The notes: a model not told the origin generated them from the letters alone. Positions 15,660-23,624 are shown, counted from the first letter of the stretch. The stretch: DNA of 34,776 nt from Bradyrhizobium sp. AT1 (GCF_001590795.1 NZ_JXDL01000001.1:6315533-6350308), one strand, 5' to 3'. Made by a program: numbers and translations.

Positions 15660-16757
15660 CTAGTCCGATGAATGCTTCTCCAGAGCCAACGCGATCCTCT
15701 CCAGCGCGGCGTTCCTGTGCCGCATGCCGACAATCTGTTGCTCACAAATCTCGACCATTGTTCGGCCCGACCACCGTCGCGCATTGACGCCTGTTCGGCT
15801 GCAAAGCCAGCCAATCACGGCCAGCAAGACAATGGTGGCGAGCCACAACAGCACCTGCCCCTGGTCAAAATCCGCAATGGCGCGGCGGACATCACCCTTT
15901 GACAGATACGCAGTGGCGCGATTGCTGCGGGCGTCCCGATCGTCAGGATCGAGTGCGATCATCTGGTCGTAGTCGGCAATGGCGCGGTCGAGGTCGCCAT
16001 TGGCTTGGTAAGCGGAGCTGCGATAATAGTAGGCGTCCCTGTACCGCGGATAGAGCGCGATCGCCTGGCTGCAGTCGGCGATGACACGATCAAGGTCACC
16101 CTTTTTATTGTATGCGAGGCAGCGATTGTAGTAGGCGACCGCATATTTTGGATAAAGGTCGATCACACGGTCGTAGTCGGTGATGGCGCGATCGAGATCG
16201 CCTTTGGCAAAGTAGACGTTGCCTCGGGCGGTGAGGGTGACATAGTTGTCCGCGTCGAGCTGGAGACTGTTGGTATAGTCCGCGATGGCGCGGTCCTTGT
16301 CACCCTTGGCTTGATGGGCGTAGCCACGCTCGCGGTATCCGACCCGCTTTCCATAGTCCGATAGGCCGGCTTCGAACGCCTGGTTGACGTCCGCGATCGC
16401 TCGGTCGTAGTCGTGCCGTTGGTTGTAGATTTGCGACCGATTGAGCAGTGAGCCGCCGGATTTCGGATTAGCTCGGATCGCCTCGGTATAGTCTTGCAAG
16501 GCGCGGTCGACACGATCGGCGAAGCTTGTCCACGACCAGGAATAGCCGCGTGCATGATACAGGCTGGCCAGCTCTTGACCTTGACAGTCGCCGCTTTGGA
16601 TCGCGCGCGCACAGGCGGCGATGGTCGCTTCAGCTGTCTCCCAGGATCCGTTCGAACAGTCCTGTCGATCGTCGGCTGCCGCTGGCCGGCTGACGGCGGC
16701 CGCCGCTCCGAACGTCAAGACAATCAGCCACGCATGCGCGAAATTCTTCGAGCGCAT
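15660..16757 (-). CDS. Exported TPR-repeat protein with C-terminal membrane anchor and tail, 365 aa
   Basis: Residues 1-27 form a signal peptide (MRSKNFAHAWLIVLTFGAAAAV, cleavage near AAA-DD). About residues 60-295 hold TPR repeats in the DRAIADYDxxIxLDPxxxxAxxxRG pattern. A membrane helix follows (about 301-320, VLLWLATIVLLAVIGWL), then a 42-residue cytoplasm-side tail with a helical EQQIVGMRHRNAALERIALALEK segment. The TPRs would thus sit in the periplasm and the tail inside. The start at 16757 is chosen for the signal peptide; no strong SD is seen and the upstream gene ends only 5 bp away, so coupling is likely. The helix plus tail match the C-terminal part of that upstream gene. Function unknown. 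Confidence 0.78.
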   Translation of the reverse strand: MRSKNFAHAWLIVLTFGAAAAVSRPAAADDRQDCSNGSWETAEATIAACARAIQSGDCQGQELASLYHARGYSWSWTSFADRVDRALQDYTEAIRANPKSGGSLLNRSQIYNQRHDYDRAIADVNQAFEAGLSDYGKRVGYRERGYAHQAKGDKDRAIADYTNSLQLDADNYVTLTARGNVYFAKGDLDRAITDYDRVIDLYPKYAVAYYNRCLAYNKKGDLDRVIADCSQAIALYPRYRDAYYYRSSAYQANGDLDRAIADYDQMIALDPDDRDARSNRATAYLSKGDVRRAIADFDQGQVLLWLATIVLLAVIGWLCSRTGVNARRWSGRTMVEICEQQIVGMRHRNAALERIALALEKHSSD

Positions 16758-16762
16758 TCGAG

Positions 16763-17077
16763 CTAACCGGCAGGCGGCTTCTCGATAGCCACTGCGATCC
16801 TCTCCAGCAATGCGTTCGTCCGCTGGGTTTCGACGACCTGCTGCTCGAAGAGATCCACCCAACTCGCCCCGGATGATGCGCGTCCATTTCTGCGCGAAAA
16901 CCATAGCCAGACGCCCACCAGCACCAGGAAAGGCAGCCAGGACACGATCAGGCTGACCAACCAGGGCGGTGACCCACCCTTTGCTGAGAGCGAAAACCAG
17001 CCGACGAGGATTCCGACGAGAGCGATCCACACGACGACGGGCAGAAACCAAGAGCGAAGCTTGGTCATTCCAGGCAC
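16763..17077 (-). CDS. Small two-helix membrane protein sharing a tail with its neighbour, 104 aa
   Basis: Two hydrophobic helices (about residues 9-30 and 40-60) are followed by SRRNGRASSGASWVDLF and the helical tail EQQVVETQRTNALLERIAVAIEK. This tail aligns with the C terminus of the adjacent TPR protein at about 17 of 31 positions, so the pair shares a membrane-anchor-plus-helix module. The GTG at 17077 has AAGGGGA about 5-6 nt upstream and is preferred; an ATG three codons later (17068) lacks an SD. The gene precedes the TPR gene by 5 bp and is probably co-transcribed with it. I do not recognise a named family. Confidence 0.65.
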   Translation of the reverse strand: MPGMTKLRSWFLPVVVWIALVGILVGWFSLSAKGGSPPWLVSLIVSWLPFLVLVGVWLWFSRRNGRASSGASWVDLFEQQVVETQRTNALLERIAVAIEKPPAG

Positions 17078-17276
17078 GATAGTCCCCTTGGTTGGTCTCA
17101 GGAAGTCTATGCTATCATTGGTTGATGGCCCTTTCCATGCCCTCCCCTCCGCGGTGGTCGCAACGTGGTTAGCCGTTCCTTTGCGAGATGCCGCCCGTCC
17201 CTATCGCTTGGGACAGACGCTGGCACCGTATTCCGCTAGTCTGTCCTGACATCTGGCGAACCGAGGAGAGACCGCC

Positions 17277-18443
17277 TTGAGCACGGCTCCGCGCATCGAC
17301 ATCGACCCGGCTGCGTTCTGGGCCGATCCCTATCCGATGCTCGCGAAGATGCGGAAAGACGCGCCGATCGCCTTCGTGCCGCAGCTCGGCTCGACGCTGC
17401 TGACCAGCCGCGACGACATCTCGATCTCCGAGAAGCAGATCGACGTGTTCTCCTCGCACCAGCCCGCCGGCCTGATGAACCGGCTGATGGGCCACAACAT
17501 GATGCGCAAGGACGGCGAGGCGCACCAGGTCGAGCGCCGTGCCATGTTCCCGACGGTGTCGCCGAGGACGGTGAAGGCGCACTGGACCGCGCAGTTCCAG
17601 GCGCATGCGGATCGCATCATCGACGCGATCGAGCCGGGCCGGATCGACTTCATGCGCGACTTCGCGCTGCCGTTCTCCGGCGAATGCCTGAAGTCGATCA
17701 CCGGCCTCACCAATATCGGCTTCGAGGACATGGATGCGTGGTCGCAGGGCATGATCGAGGGCATCGCCAACTATGCCGGCAACCCTGAGGTCGAGGCGCG
17801 CTGCCATGCCGCGACAACGGGTATCGACGCTGCCATCGACGACATCCTGCCGGTGATGCGCAAGCATCCCGACCAGAGCATTCTGGGCGTGCTGCTCGCC
17901 TCCGGCATGCCGATGGAAAGCGTGCGCGCAAATGTAAAGCTCGCGATCTCGGGCGGCCAGAACGAGCCCCGCAAGGCCATCGCGGGCACAATGTGGGCGC
18001 TGTTAACCCATCCCGACCAACTCGACCTGGTTCTGCGCGGTGAAGTGACCTGGCTGCAGGCGTTCGAGGAATATGCCCGCTGGATCTCGCCGATCGGCAT
18101 GTCGCCGCGCCGCATTGCCAAGCCGTGGAGCATCCGCGATGTTTCGTTCGAAACCGACGAACGCGTGTTCCTGATGTTCGGCTCCGCCAATCGCGACGAG
18201 AAGCATTTCGAGCGCGCCGATCAGTTCGATGTGCGGCGTGATACGACGAAGAGCGTCGCCTTCGGCGCCGGTCCGCATTTCTGCGCCGGCGCCTTCGCCT
18301 CGCGCGCCATGATCGCCGACGTCGCGCTGCCGACCGTGTTCGCGCGCGCGAAGACGCTGGAGCTCGCCGGCGACGAGGACGTGCGGATCGGCGGCTGGGC
18401 GTTCCGCGGCTTGCAGAATCTGCCGGTGGGGTGGGGGCATTAG
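17277..18443 (+). CDS. Cytochrome P450, 388 aa
   Basis: The heme-binding loop FGAGPHFCAGAFASR is intact, with the cysteine ligand at C336. The K-helix region (EEYARWISP) and a typical bacterial class I length are present; there is no membrane anchor, so it should be soluble and need a ferredoxin partner, none of which is encoded nearby. The I-helix reads SGGQNEPRKA (residues 225-234): N229 and E230 stand where most P450s have the acid-threonine pair used for O2 activation. The start is TTG at 17277, supported by GAGGAGAG about 6 nt upstream and by the absence of a nearby ATG. Substrate unknown. Confidence 0.92.
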   Translation: MSTAPRIDIDPAAFWADPYPMLAKMRKDAPIAFVPQLGSTLLTSRDDISISEKQIDVFSSHQPAGLMNRLMGHNMMRKDGEAHQVERRAMFPTVSPRTVKAHWTAQFQAHADRIIDAIEPGRIDFMRDFALPFSGECLKSITGLTNIGFEDMDAWSQGMIEGIANYAGNPEVEARCHAATTGIDAAIDDILPVMRKHPDQSILGVLLASGMPMESVRANVKLAISGGQNEPRKAIAGTMWALLTHPDQLDLVLRGEVTWLQAFEEYARWISPIGMSPRRIAKPWSIRDVSFETDERVFLMFGSANRDEKHFERADQFDVRRDTTKSVAFGAGPHFCAGAFASRAMIADVALPTVFARAKTLELAGDEDVRIGGWAFRGLQNLPVGWGH

Positions 18444-18815
18444 GCCCGCGGACGTGCGCGCCGATCATCTCATCATGCGCCTGTTTTGCCCGACGGAGCA
18501 AAGGCTTTGCCTGACCAGATCGCTTCAAGCGTAAGTCATTGATCTCGTTGCCGGCGGCTACTGTGCATGGGGTTGTTTTCGACATTTTGAAGTCGGGTGC
18601 TTCGCGACCACGCGCCGGAACCGTGCATCGCTCACATTCGCGTGCGAAAAGAATCTGTCTGCATCATCGCCGCCGCTTGAAAGATTAATCATGCGCACGG
18701 CAGCGCGCGCAGTGCTCGCATCGCTATTTTCCCGGACGTCTCGACACCTCCGATAACCCGCACCATCATCCTCCACACGGAACGAACAACGGCCGCACGC
18801 GGCCGGGAGTGTGGA
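18444..18815. other. Intergenic stretch between the P450 and ssuA
   Basis: No gene is supported here. A small palindrome GCAAA-GGC-TTTGC lies at 18498-18510. I see no clear -35/-10 pair, although the ssuA promoter must lie in or near this stretch if ssuA heads its operon. Phrases such as TGTTTTGCCCGACGG look like recurrent Bradyrhizobium intergenic sequence, but that is an impression. Confidence 0.4.
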
Positions 18816-19766
18816 ATGCAGCGTCGTGATTTCTTGAGGCTCTCTGTTGGAACTGCGGCCGCGGCTGCATTTGCTGCGCGCGCCAATGCGCAGGGCGCGG
18901 TGAAGGAGATTCGTATCGGCTACCAGAAGACCGGCGTGCTCGTCATCGCGCGCCAGCAGGCCGCGCTGGAAAAACATTTCACACCGCAAGGCATCGACGT
19001 GAAATGGATCGAGTTCTCCTCGGGCCCGCCGATGATGGAAGCGATGAACGTCGGCAGCGTGGATTTCGGTGCGGTCGGCGATTCCCCGCCGGTGTTCGCC
19101 CAGGCTGCGGGCGCCGCCATCGTCTATGCCGCCGGCCAGCCCATCACCAACGGCCAGGGCATCCTGGTGCCGAAGGATTCGCCGATCCGCGACATCAAGG
19201 ATCTCAAGGGCAAGCGCATCGGCTTCACCAAGGGCTCCAGCGCGCACAACATCGTGGTGCAGACCCTGGAGAAGGCGGGTCTCACCTATGCCGACATCAC
19301 GCCGGTCTATCTGACGCCGCCCGATGCCGGGCCCGCTTTTGCCAATGGCAGCATCGAAGCCTGGGCGATCTGGGATCCCTATTTCGCGATCGGCGAGGCC
19401 AGGCAGAACGGCCGCATCCTGATCAATGCGCGCGAGGTCACCAAGACCAATTCCTTCTACATCGCCAATCGCGACTTCGCGAAGAACCATGGGGCGATCC
19501 TGCAACAGATCGTCGAGGCGACGACCGCCGCCGGCAAATGGGCCGAACAGCATCGCGATGAGGTCGCCAGATCGCTCGCCGCGATCACCGGTGTGCCGCT
19601 GGACATCCAGACCGTCGCCGCCAACCGCGCCAACTTCGTGGTCGGCCCGATCACCGACGAGATCGTCGCGACCCAGCAGGGCGTCGCCGACCGCTTCTAC
19701 AAGCTCGGCCTGATCCCGAAACCGATTCAGATCCGCGACATCGTCTGGCGCAACCCGGCAGCCTGA
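18816..19766 (+). CDS. ssuA: Sulfonate ABC transporter substrate-binding protein SsuA, 316 aa
   Basis: SsuA captures aliphatic sulfonates in the periplasm and delivers them to SsuBC. The N terminus MQRRDFLRLSVGTAAAAAFAARANAQ is a twin-arginine signal, so export may go by Tat. The mature part follows the NMT1/SsuA pattern: IRIGYQKTGVLVIARQQAALEKHF, then VKWIEFSSGPPMMEAMNVGSVDFGAVGDSPPVFAQAAG, and a KGSSAHNIVVQTLEKAG segment. GGGAG lies about 8 nt before the ATG. It heads the cluster with ssuD, ssuC and ssuB, which supports the sulfonate rather than nitrate or taurine assignment. Confidence 0.93.
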   Translation: MQRRDFLRLSVGTAAAAAFAARANAQGAVKEIRIGYQKTGVLVIARQQAALEKHFTPQGIDVKWIEFSSGPPMMEAMNVGSVDFGAVGDSPPVFAQAAGAAIVYAAGQPITNGQGILVPKDSPIRDIKDLKGKRIGFTKGSSAHNIVVQTLEKAGLTYADITPVYLTPPDAGPAFANGSIEAWAIWDPYFAIGEARQNGRILINAREVTKTNSFYIANRDFAKNHGAILQQIVEATTAAGKWAEQHRDEVARSLAAITGVPLDIQTVAANRANFVVGPITDEIVATQQGVADRFYKLGLIPKPIQIRDIVWRNPAA

Positions 19767-19804
19767 TCGTGCCGACCGACCTTCCCATCCACAAGGGTTT
19801 GAAC

Positions 19805-19891
19805 ATGAGGCGTATTCTTCAGCGTCTGGTCGCGGCCATCGTGCTGTCGATCGGCATCCTCGCCGCCGCCGTCGGCACGACCTACGGTTAG
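19805..19891 (+). CDS. Putative 28-aa hydrophobic leader or microprotein between ssuA and ssuD
   Basis: The reading frame gives MRRILQRLVAAIVLSIGILA followed by AAVGTTYG and a TAG stop. AAGGG lies 7 nt upstream of the ATG. The basic N terminus and single hydrophobic helix resemble a signal peptide or one-helix membrane peptide. Its TAG stop overlaps the GGAG SD of ssuD (TAGGAG), so ribosomes ending here would be placed to begin ssuD; translational coupling is the simplest reading. No family is recognised, and a tiny ORF can arise by chance, but the SD, composition and position argue for translation. Confidence 0.55.
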   Translation: MRRILQRLVAAIVLSIGILAAAVGTTYG

Positions 19892-19901
19892 GAGCACATC
19901 C

Positions 19902-21068
19902 ATGAGCAAGCAACCAAACGCCAACATCCTCTGGTTCCTGCCGACTCACGGCGACGGCCGTTATCTCGGCACCGGCATCGGCGGCCGCGAGGTCAACTTC
20001 AACTATCTGCGCCAGATCGCGCAGGCCGCCGATCAACTCGGCTATTTCGGCGTGCTGCTGCCAACCGGGCGGTCCTGCGAGGATTCCTGGATCATCGCCT
20101 CGTCAGTGGCGCCGTTCACCGAGCGGCTGCGCTATCTCGTGGCAGTCCGTCCCGGCCTGCAATCGCCAAGCGTTGCCGCGCGCATGACGGCGAGCCTCGA
20201 CCGCATCAGCAATGGCCGGCTGCTCGTCAACGTCGTCACCGGCGGCGACCCCGTCGAGAACAAGGGCGACGGCATTTTCCTCAGCCATGACGAACGCTAC
20301 GAGGTCACACGCGAGTTCCTCAACGTCTATAGCGACCTGCTCGCCGGCAAGACCGTCAATGTCGAGGGCAAGCACATCCGCATCGAAGGCGGCAAGCTGC
20401 TGTTTCCGCCGGTACAGGCGCCGCGGCCGCCGCTCTATTTCGGCGGCTCCTCGGATGCCGGCATCGACGTTGCCGTCGACACTGTCGACAAATACCTCAC
20501 CTGGGGCGAGCCGCCGGCGCTGGTCGCCGAGAAGATCGCGAAGGTGAGAGAGGTCGCGAGCGCGCATGGCCGGAAACTCTCCTTCGGTATCCGTCTTCAC
20601 GTCATTGTTCGCGAGACGAATGAGGCGGCGTGGCGCGCGGCGAACGAGCTGATCAAGCATGTCAGCGACGACACCATTGCGCTGGCGCAGAAGAACTTCG
20701 CCCGCATGGACTCCGTCGGCCAGCAGCGCATGGCGCAGCTCCATGGCGGCAAGCGCGACAAGCTCGAGATCGCCCCGAACCTGTGGGCCGGCGTCGGCCT
20801 CGTCCGCGGCGGCGCCGGCACGGCGCTGGTCGGCGATGCCGAGACCGTCGCGGCCCGCATCAGGGAGTATCAGGAGATCGGCATCGATACCTTCATCATG
20901 TCGGGCTATCCGCATCTGGAAGAGGCCTATCGCTTCGCCGAGCTGGTGTTCCCGCTGCTCGCGCTCGAGCAGCCGAGCAACGTGACCAGGCTGCACTTCA
21001 ACGGCGGCCCTTTCGGCGAGACGGTCGGCAGCGATTTCCGTCCGCAGCACCGGGTGTCGCAGTCATGA
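19902..21068 (+). CDS. ssuD: FMNH2-dependent alkanesulfonate monooxygenase SsuD, 388 aa
   Basis: SsuD cleaves the C-S bond of alkanesulfonates with FMNH2 and O2, giving an aldehyde and sulfite for sulfur nutrition. The sequence is a clear family member: ILWFLPTHGDGRYLG at the N terminus, LGYFGVLLPTGRSCEDSW, LVAVRPGLQSPSVAARMTASLDRISNGRLLVNVVTGGDP, and GYPHLEEAYRFAELVFPLL near the end. Length is normal. GGAG lies 8 nt upstream of the ATG and overlaps the stop of the 28-codon ORF. The stop overlaps the ssuC start as ATGA. Confidence 0.96.
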   Translation: MSKQPNANILWFLPTHGDGRYLGTGIGGREVNFNYLRQIAQAADQLGYFGVLLPTGRSCEDSWIIASSVAPFTERLRYLVAVRPGLQSPSVAARMTASLDRISNGRLLVNVVTGGDPVENKGDGIFLSHDERYEVTREFLNVYSDLLAGKTVNVEGKHIRIEGGKLLFPPVQAPRPPLYFGGSSDAGIDVAVDTVDKYLTWGEPPALVAEKIAKVREVASAHGRKLSFGIRLHVIVRETNEAAWRAANELIKHVSDDTIALAQKNFARMDSVGQQRMAQLHGGKRDKLEIAPNLWAGVGLVRGGAGTALVGDAETVAARIREYQEIGIDTFIMSGYPHLEEAYRFAELVFPLLALEQPSNVTRLHFNGGPFGETVGSDFRPQHRVSQS

Positions 21069-21871
21069 GCCTGATCGACAGCATCTCGCTCCCGCGCGGC
21101 GTTCGCCTGCCGCGCGTCGACGGCCTGATCCAGTGGATCGTGCCGCTCGCCATCATCGCGATCTGGCAGGTTGCCAGCGTCACCGGTTTCGTGCCGACGC
21201 GGGTGCTGCCGGCGCCGAGCGACGTATTGCTCGCCGGCTGGAAACTGCTGCTCTCCGGCGAGCTCGTCCGCAACATCTGGGTCTCGTTCTGGCGCGCCTC
21301 GATCGGTTTCCTGATCGGCGGCAGCGTCGGCTTCGCCTTCGGGCTCGCCAACGGCCTGTCGCAGCTCTCGGCCAAGCTCACCGACACCACGCTGCAGATG
21401 GTGCGCAATGTGCCGCATCTGGCGCTGATCCCGCTCGTCATCCTCTGGTTCGGCATCGACGAGAGCGCAAAGCTGTTCCTGGTGGCGCTGGGTGTGTTCT
21501 TTCCGATCTACCTCAACACGCTGCATGGCATCCGCACCGTCGATCCGCAACTGATCGAGATGGGCCGCATCTACGGCATGACCGATGGCGAATTGTTCCG
21601 CCGCGTGATCTTCCCGGGCGCGCTGCCCTCGATTTTCGTCGGCATCCGCTTCGCGCTCGGCATCATGTGGCTGACGCTGATCGTCGCCGAGACCATCGCG
21701 GCCTCCTCGGGCCTCGGCTACATGGCGATGCAGGCGCGCGAGTTCATGCTGATCGACGTCGTCGTGCTCTCGATCCTGATCTACGCCCTGCTCGGCAAGC
21801 TCGCCGACAGCGCCTCCCGCGTGCTGGAGCGGGCGACGCTCTCCTGGCATCCCGCTTTCCAGAAACGTTGA
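21065..21871 (+). CDS. ssuC: Sulfonate ABC transporter permease SsuC, 268 aa
   Basis: This is a BPD-type inner-membrane permease with about six hydrophobic segments, beginning with WIVPLAIIAIWQVASVTG. The cytoplasmic coupling loop (EAA motif) is seen around IEMGRIYGMTDGELFRRVIFPGALPSIFVGIR. Overlap with the ssuD stop (ATGA) fixes the start. Together with SsuA and SsuB it forms the sulfonate importer. Confidence 0.95.
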   Translation: MSLIDSISLPRGVRLPRVDGLIQWIVPLAIIAIWQVASVTGFVPTRVLPAPSDVLLAGWKLLLSGELVRNIWVSFWRASIGFLIGGSVGFAFGLANGLSQLSAKLTDTTLQMVRNVPHLALIPLVILWFGIDESAKLFLVALGVFFPIYLNTLHGIRTVDPQLIEMGRIYGMTDGELFRRVIFPGALPSIFVGIRFALGIMWLTLIVAETIAASSGLGYMAMQAREFMLIDVVVLSILIYALLGKLADSASRVLERATLSWHPAFQKR

Positions 21872-21878
21872 GAGTCAC

Positions 21879-22727
21879 ATGCACACAGCCGTTCGCACCT
21901 CCCTTCCCGAAACCGAACTCGCCGGCCGCGCTCACTTCGCACCACACGCCCGCGTGGCGCGGGAGGAGCGGCAAGAAGAACGTCGCGCGCGAACGACCAG
22001 CCTGCCGCTCAGCATCCGGGCCTTGCGCAAATCCTTTGGCGACAACGAGGTGCTGCGCGGGATCGACCTGCACATCCCCGCCGGCCAGTTCGTCGCCATC
22101 GTGGGCAAGAGCGGCTGCGGCAAGAGCACGCTGCTGCGTCTGCTCGCTGGCCTCGACAAGATCGATGCCGGCAGCATCGGCTTCGGTCAGGATATCCAGC
22201 CCGAGGACATCCGCGTGATGTTCCAGGAGCCGCGTCTATTGCCCTGGGCGCGCGTGCTAGGCAATGTCGAGGTCGGTCTCGGTCGCGATCGTGCGTCCGG
22301 TGATGCGCATGCGCGCGCTGAAAAGGCTTTGAGCGAGGTCGGCCTTGCCGACAAGCGCGACCAATGGCCTTCGGTGCTGTCGGGCGGCCAGAAGCAGCGC
22401 GTCGCGCTGGCGCGTGCGCTGGTCTCGCGCCCGCGCGTGCTGGCCCTCGACGAGCCGCTCGGCGCGCTGGATGCCCTGACCCGCATCTCGATGCAGCGGC
22501 TGCTGGAGCGCGTCTGGCGCGACCAGGGCTTTACCGCGATCCTCGTCACCCACGACGTCGCCGAAGCCGTCGCACTGGCGGATCGCGTGCTCGTGATCGA
22601 GGACGGCCGCATCGCCCATGACGTCACGGTGAACGCAGCGAGGCCGCGCCAGCGCGGCTCGGCCGAGTTGGCAGGCCTCGAAGGCTCGATCCTGAGCCAC
22701 CTGTTGTCCGCGGACGATCGTACCTAA
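21879..22727 (+). CDS. ssuB: Sulfonate ABC transporter ATP-binding protein SsuB, 282 aa
   Basis: Walker A (GKSGCGKST), the Q-loop (MFQEPRLLPW), the ABC signature (LSGGQKQRVALARAL), Walker B (VLALDEPLGALD) and the H-loop (LVTHDVAEA) are all present. The first 45 residues, rich in Arg, Glu and His, precede the usual beginning of the fold (LSIRALRKSFGDNEVLRG) and are longer than in many homologues; either a real extension or an upstream start choice. It begins 7 bp after ssuC and is clearly in the same operon. Confidence 0.94.
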   Translation: MHTAVRTSLPETELAGRAHFAPHARVAREERQEERRARTTSLPLSIRALRKSFGDNEVLRGIDLHIPAGQFVAIVGKSGCGKSTLLRLLAGLDKIDAGSIGFGQDIQPEDIRVMFQEPRLLPWARVLGNVEVGLGRDRASGDAHARAEKALSEVGLADKRDQWPSVLSGGQKQRVALARALVSRPRVLALDEPLGALDALTRISMQRLLERVWRDQGFTAILVTHDVAEAVALADRVLVIEDGRIAHDVTVNAARPRQRGSAELAGLEGSILSHLLSADDRT

Positions 22728-22738
22728 ATACAGGGGGA

Positions 22739-22752
22739 CCCCGTTTTCGGGG
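22739..22752 (+). promoter_or_regulatory. Small hairpin overlapping the flavin reductase SD
   Basis: CCCCG (22739-22743), loop TTTT and CGGGG (22748-22752) form a short stem whose 3' arm is part of the GGGGGAG SD (22749-22755) of the next gene. It could limit initiation; with only 5 bp the effect is uncertain. Confidence 0.35.
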
Positions 22753-22762
22753 GAGCAACGCC

Positions 22763-23344
22763 ATGAATGTAGTGCCCCGCGATCTCATGACTGAAATCCC
22801 CGTCTCGTCCGCCGATTTCCGCGGCGCCATGCGCCATCTCACCGGTGGCGTCAGCGTCATCACCGCCGGGCGGGGCAAGGACATCACCGGCATGACCGTG
22901 ACCTCGGTGAGCTCATTGTCAGTCGAGCCGCCGACCCTGCTGGTCAGCATCAACCGCGATGCCTCCTCCTTCCCGCTGATCCGGCGCCACGGCGCCTTCG
23001 GCGTGAACATCCTCAATGCCGACCAGCTCGATGTCGCCGAGCGCTTTGCCGGCAAGGGCGGGCTGAAGGGCGCTGATCGTTTCGCAGGCAGCCAGTGGGT
23101 GACCGCGGTCTCCGGCGTTCCGCTGCTGGTCGGGGCGCTCTCGGCGTTCGATTGCGAGGTCGAGGAGATCGTCGAGCGCCACTCGCACGGCATCGTCATC
23201 GGCCGTGTCAGGGACATCAAGAGCACGACCCGCAGCGCGGCCCTGGCCTATTGGCACGGCCAGTATGTGGCGGTCGACCAGGACGAAGACGCTGCGCGGC
23301 TCGCCGACGTCAGCGTCCCCGCGCGCAGCCGGCGCGGCGTTTGA
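22763..23344 (+). CDS. Flavin reductase (FMN-binding split-barrel family), 193 aa
   Basis: The protein belongs to the flavin reductase-like family: FRGAMRHLTGGVSVITAG, GMTVTSVSSLSVEPPTLLVSINRDASS, GAFGVNILNADQ, and HGIVIGRVRDI. These enzymes reduce FMN or FAD with NAD(P)H and release the reduced flavin to a partner monooxygenase. Placement 35 bp after ssuB suggests it supplies FMNH2 to SsuD in place of the unrelated SsuE of E. coli; this is inferred from position. A strong GGGGGAG lies 7 nt before the ATG and is partly enclosed in a small hairpin. Confidence 0.88.
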   Translation: MNVVPRDLMTEIPVSSADFRGAMRHLTGGVSVITAGRGKDITGMTVTSVSSLSVEPPTLLVSINRDASSFPLIRRHGAFGVNILNADQLDVAERFAGKGGLKGADRFAGSQWVTAVSGVPLLVGALSAFDCEVEEIVERHSHGIVIGRVRDIKSTTRSAALAYWHGQYVAVDQDEDAARLADVSVPARSRRGV

Positions 23345-23397
23345 TCGCCGGGCCGAGACTGGCCTTTTCCGCCTCATCGCTCTAGAAGCGCCCTGAA

Positions 23398-23416
23398 GCC
23401 GTCCCGCCGGGACGGC
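23398..23416 (+). terminator. Stem-loop between the flavin reductase and the 53-aa ORF
   Basis: GCCGTCCC (23398-23405) and GGGACGGC (23409-23416) form a perfect 8-bp stem with a 3-nt loop. No T run follows. It may end or attenuate the ssu transcript, or stabilise its 3' end; the next start codon is only 11 bp downstream. Confidence 0.4.
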
Positions 23417-23427
23417 AACGGAGCGGA

Positions 23428-23589
23428 ATGATGAAGCGCATCGCGACCTGGGCCTTCTATGCCATCGGCGCGCTGGCGATCGCGTATCTGGCGCTGTTCG
23501 CCTATGCGATGTTCTCAGGCCAGCCCGTGATCATCCCCGGCGATCCCATCCACATCTTCCGCAAGCCGGATGCGCCGAGTTATTCGTGA
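23428..23589 (+). CDS. Small membrane protein, 53 aa
   Basis: The sequence has a short basic start (MMKRIATW), one membrane helix (AFYAIGALAIAYLALFAYAMF) and a polar tail (SGQPVIIPGDPIHIFRKPDA). The tail would face the periplasm if the basic N terminus stays inside. GGAG lies 4 nt upstream of the first ATG. GC-rich third positions fit a coding frame. It lies 83 bp after the flavin reductase gene on the same strand, with a stem-loop between. No family is recognised. Confidence 0.6.
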   Translation: MMKRIATWAFYAIGALAIAYLALFAYAMFSGQPVIIPGDPIHIFRKPDAPSYS

Positions 23590-23608
23590 GGCGCGGGCGG
23601 CCATGACG

Positions 23609-23622
23609 GCGGCGTTCGCCGC
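23609..23622. terminator. Short palindrome between convergent genes
   Basis: GCGGCG-TT-CGCCGC fills the 35-bp gap between the 53-aa ORF and the M20 peptidase, which converge here. It could serve both strands, but lacks T runs. Confidence 0.25.
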
Positions 23623-23624
23623 GA

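Noticed and set aside
18476..18535. Short ATG frame in the P450-ssuA spacer
   Set aside because: It lacks an SD, has mixed composition, and is not followed by any linked gene; no support for translation.
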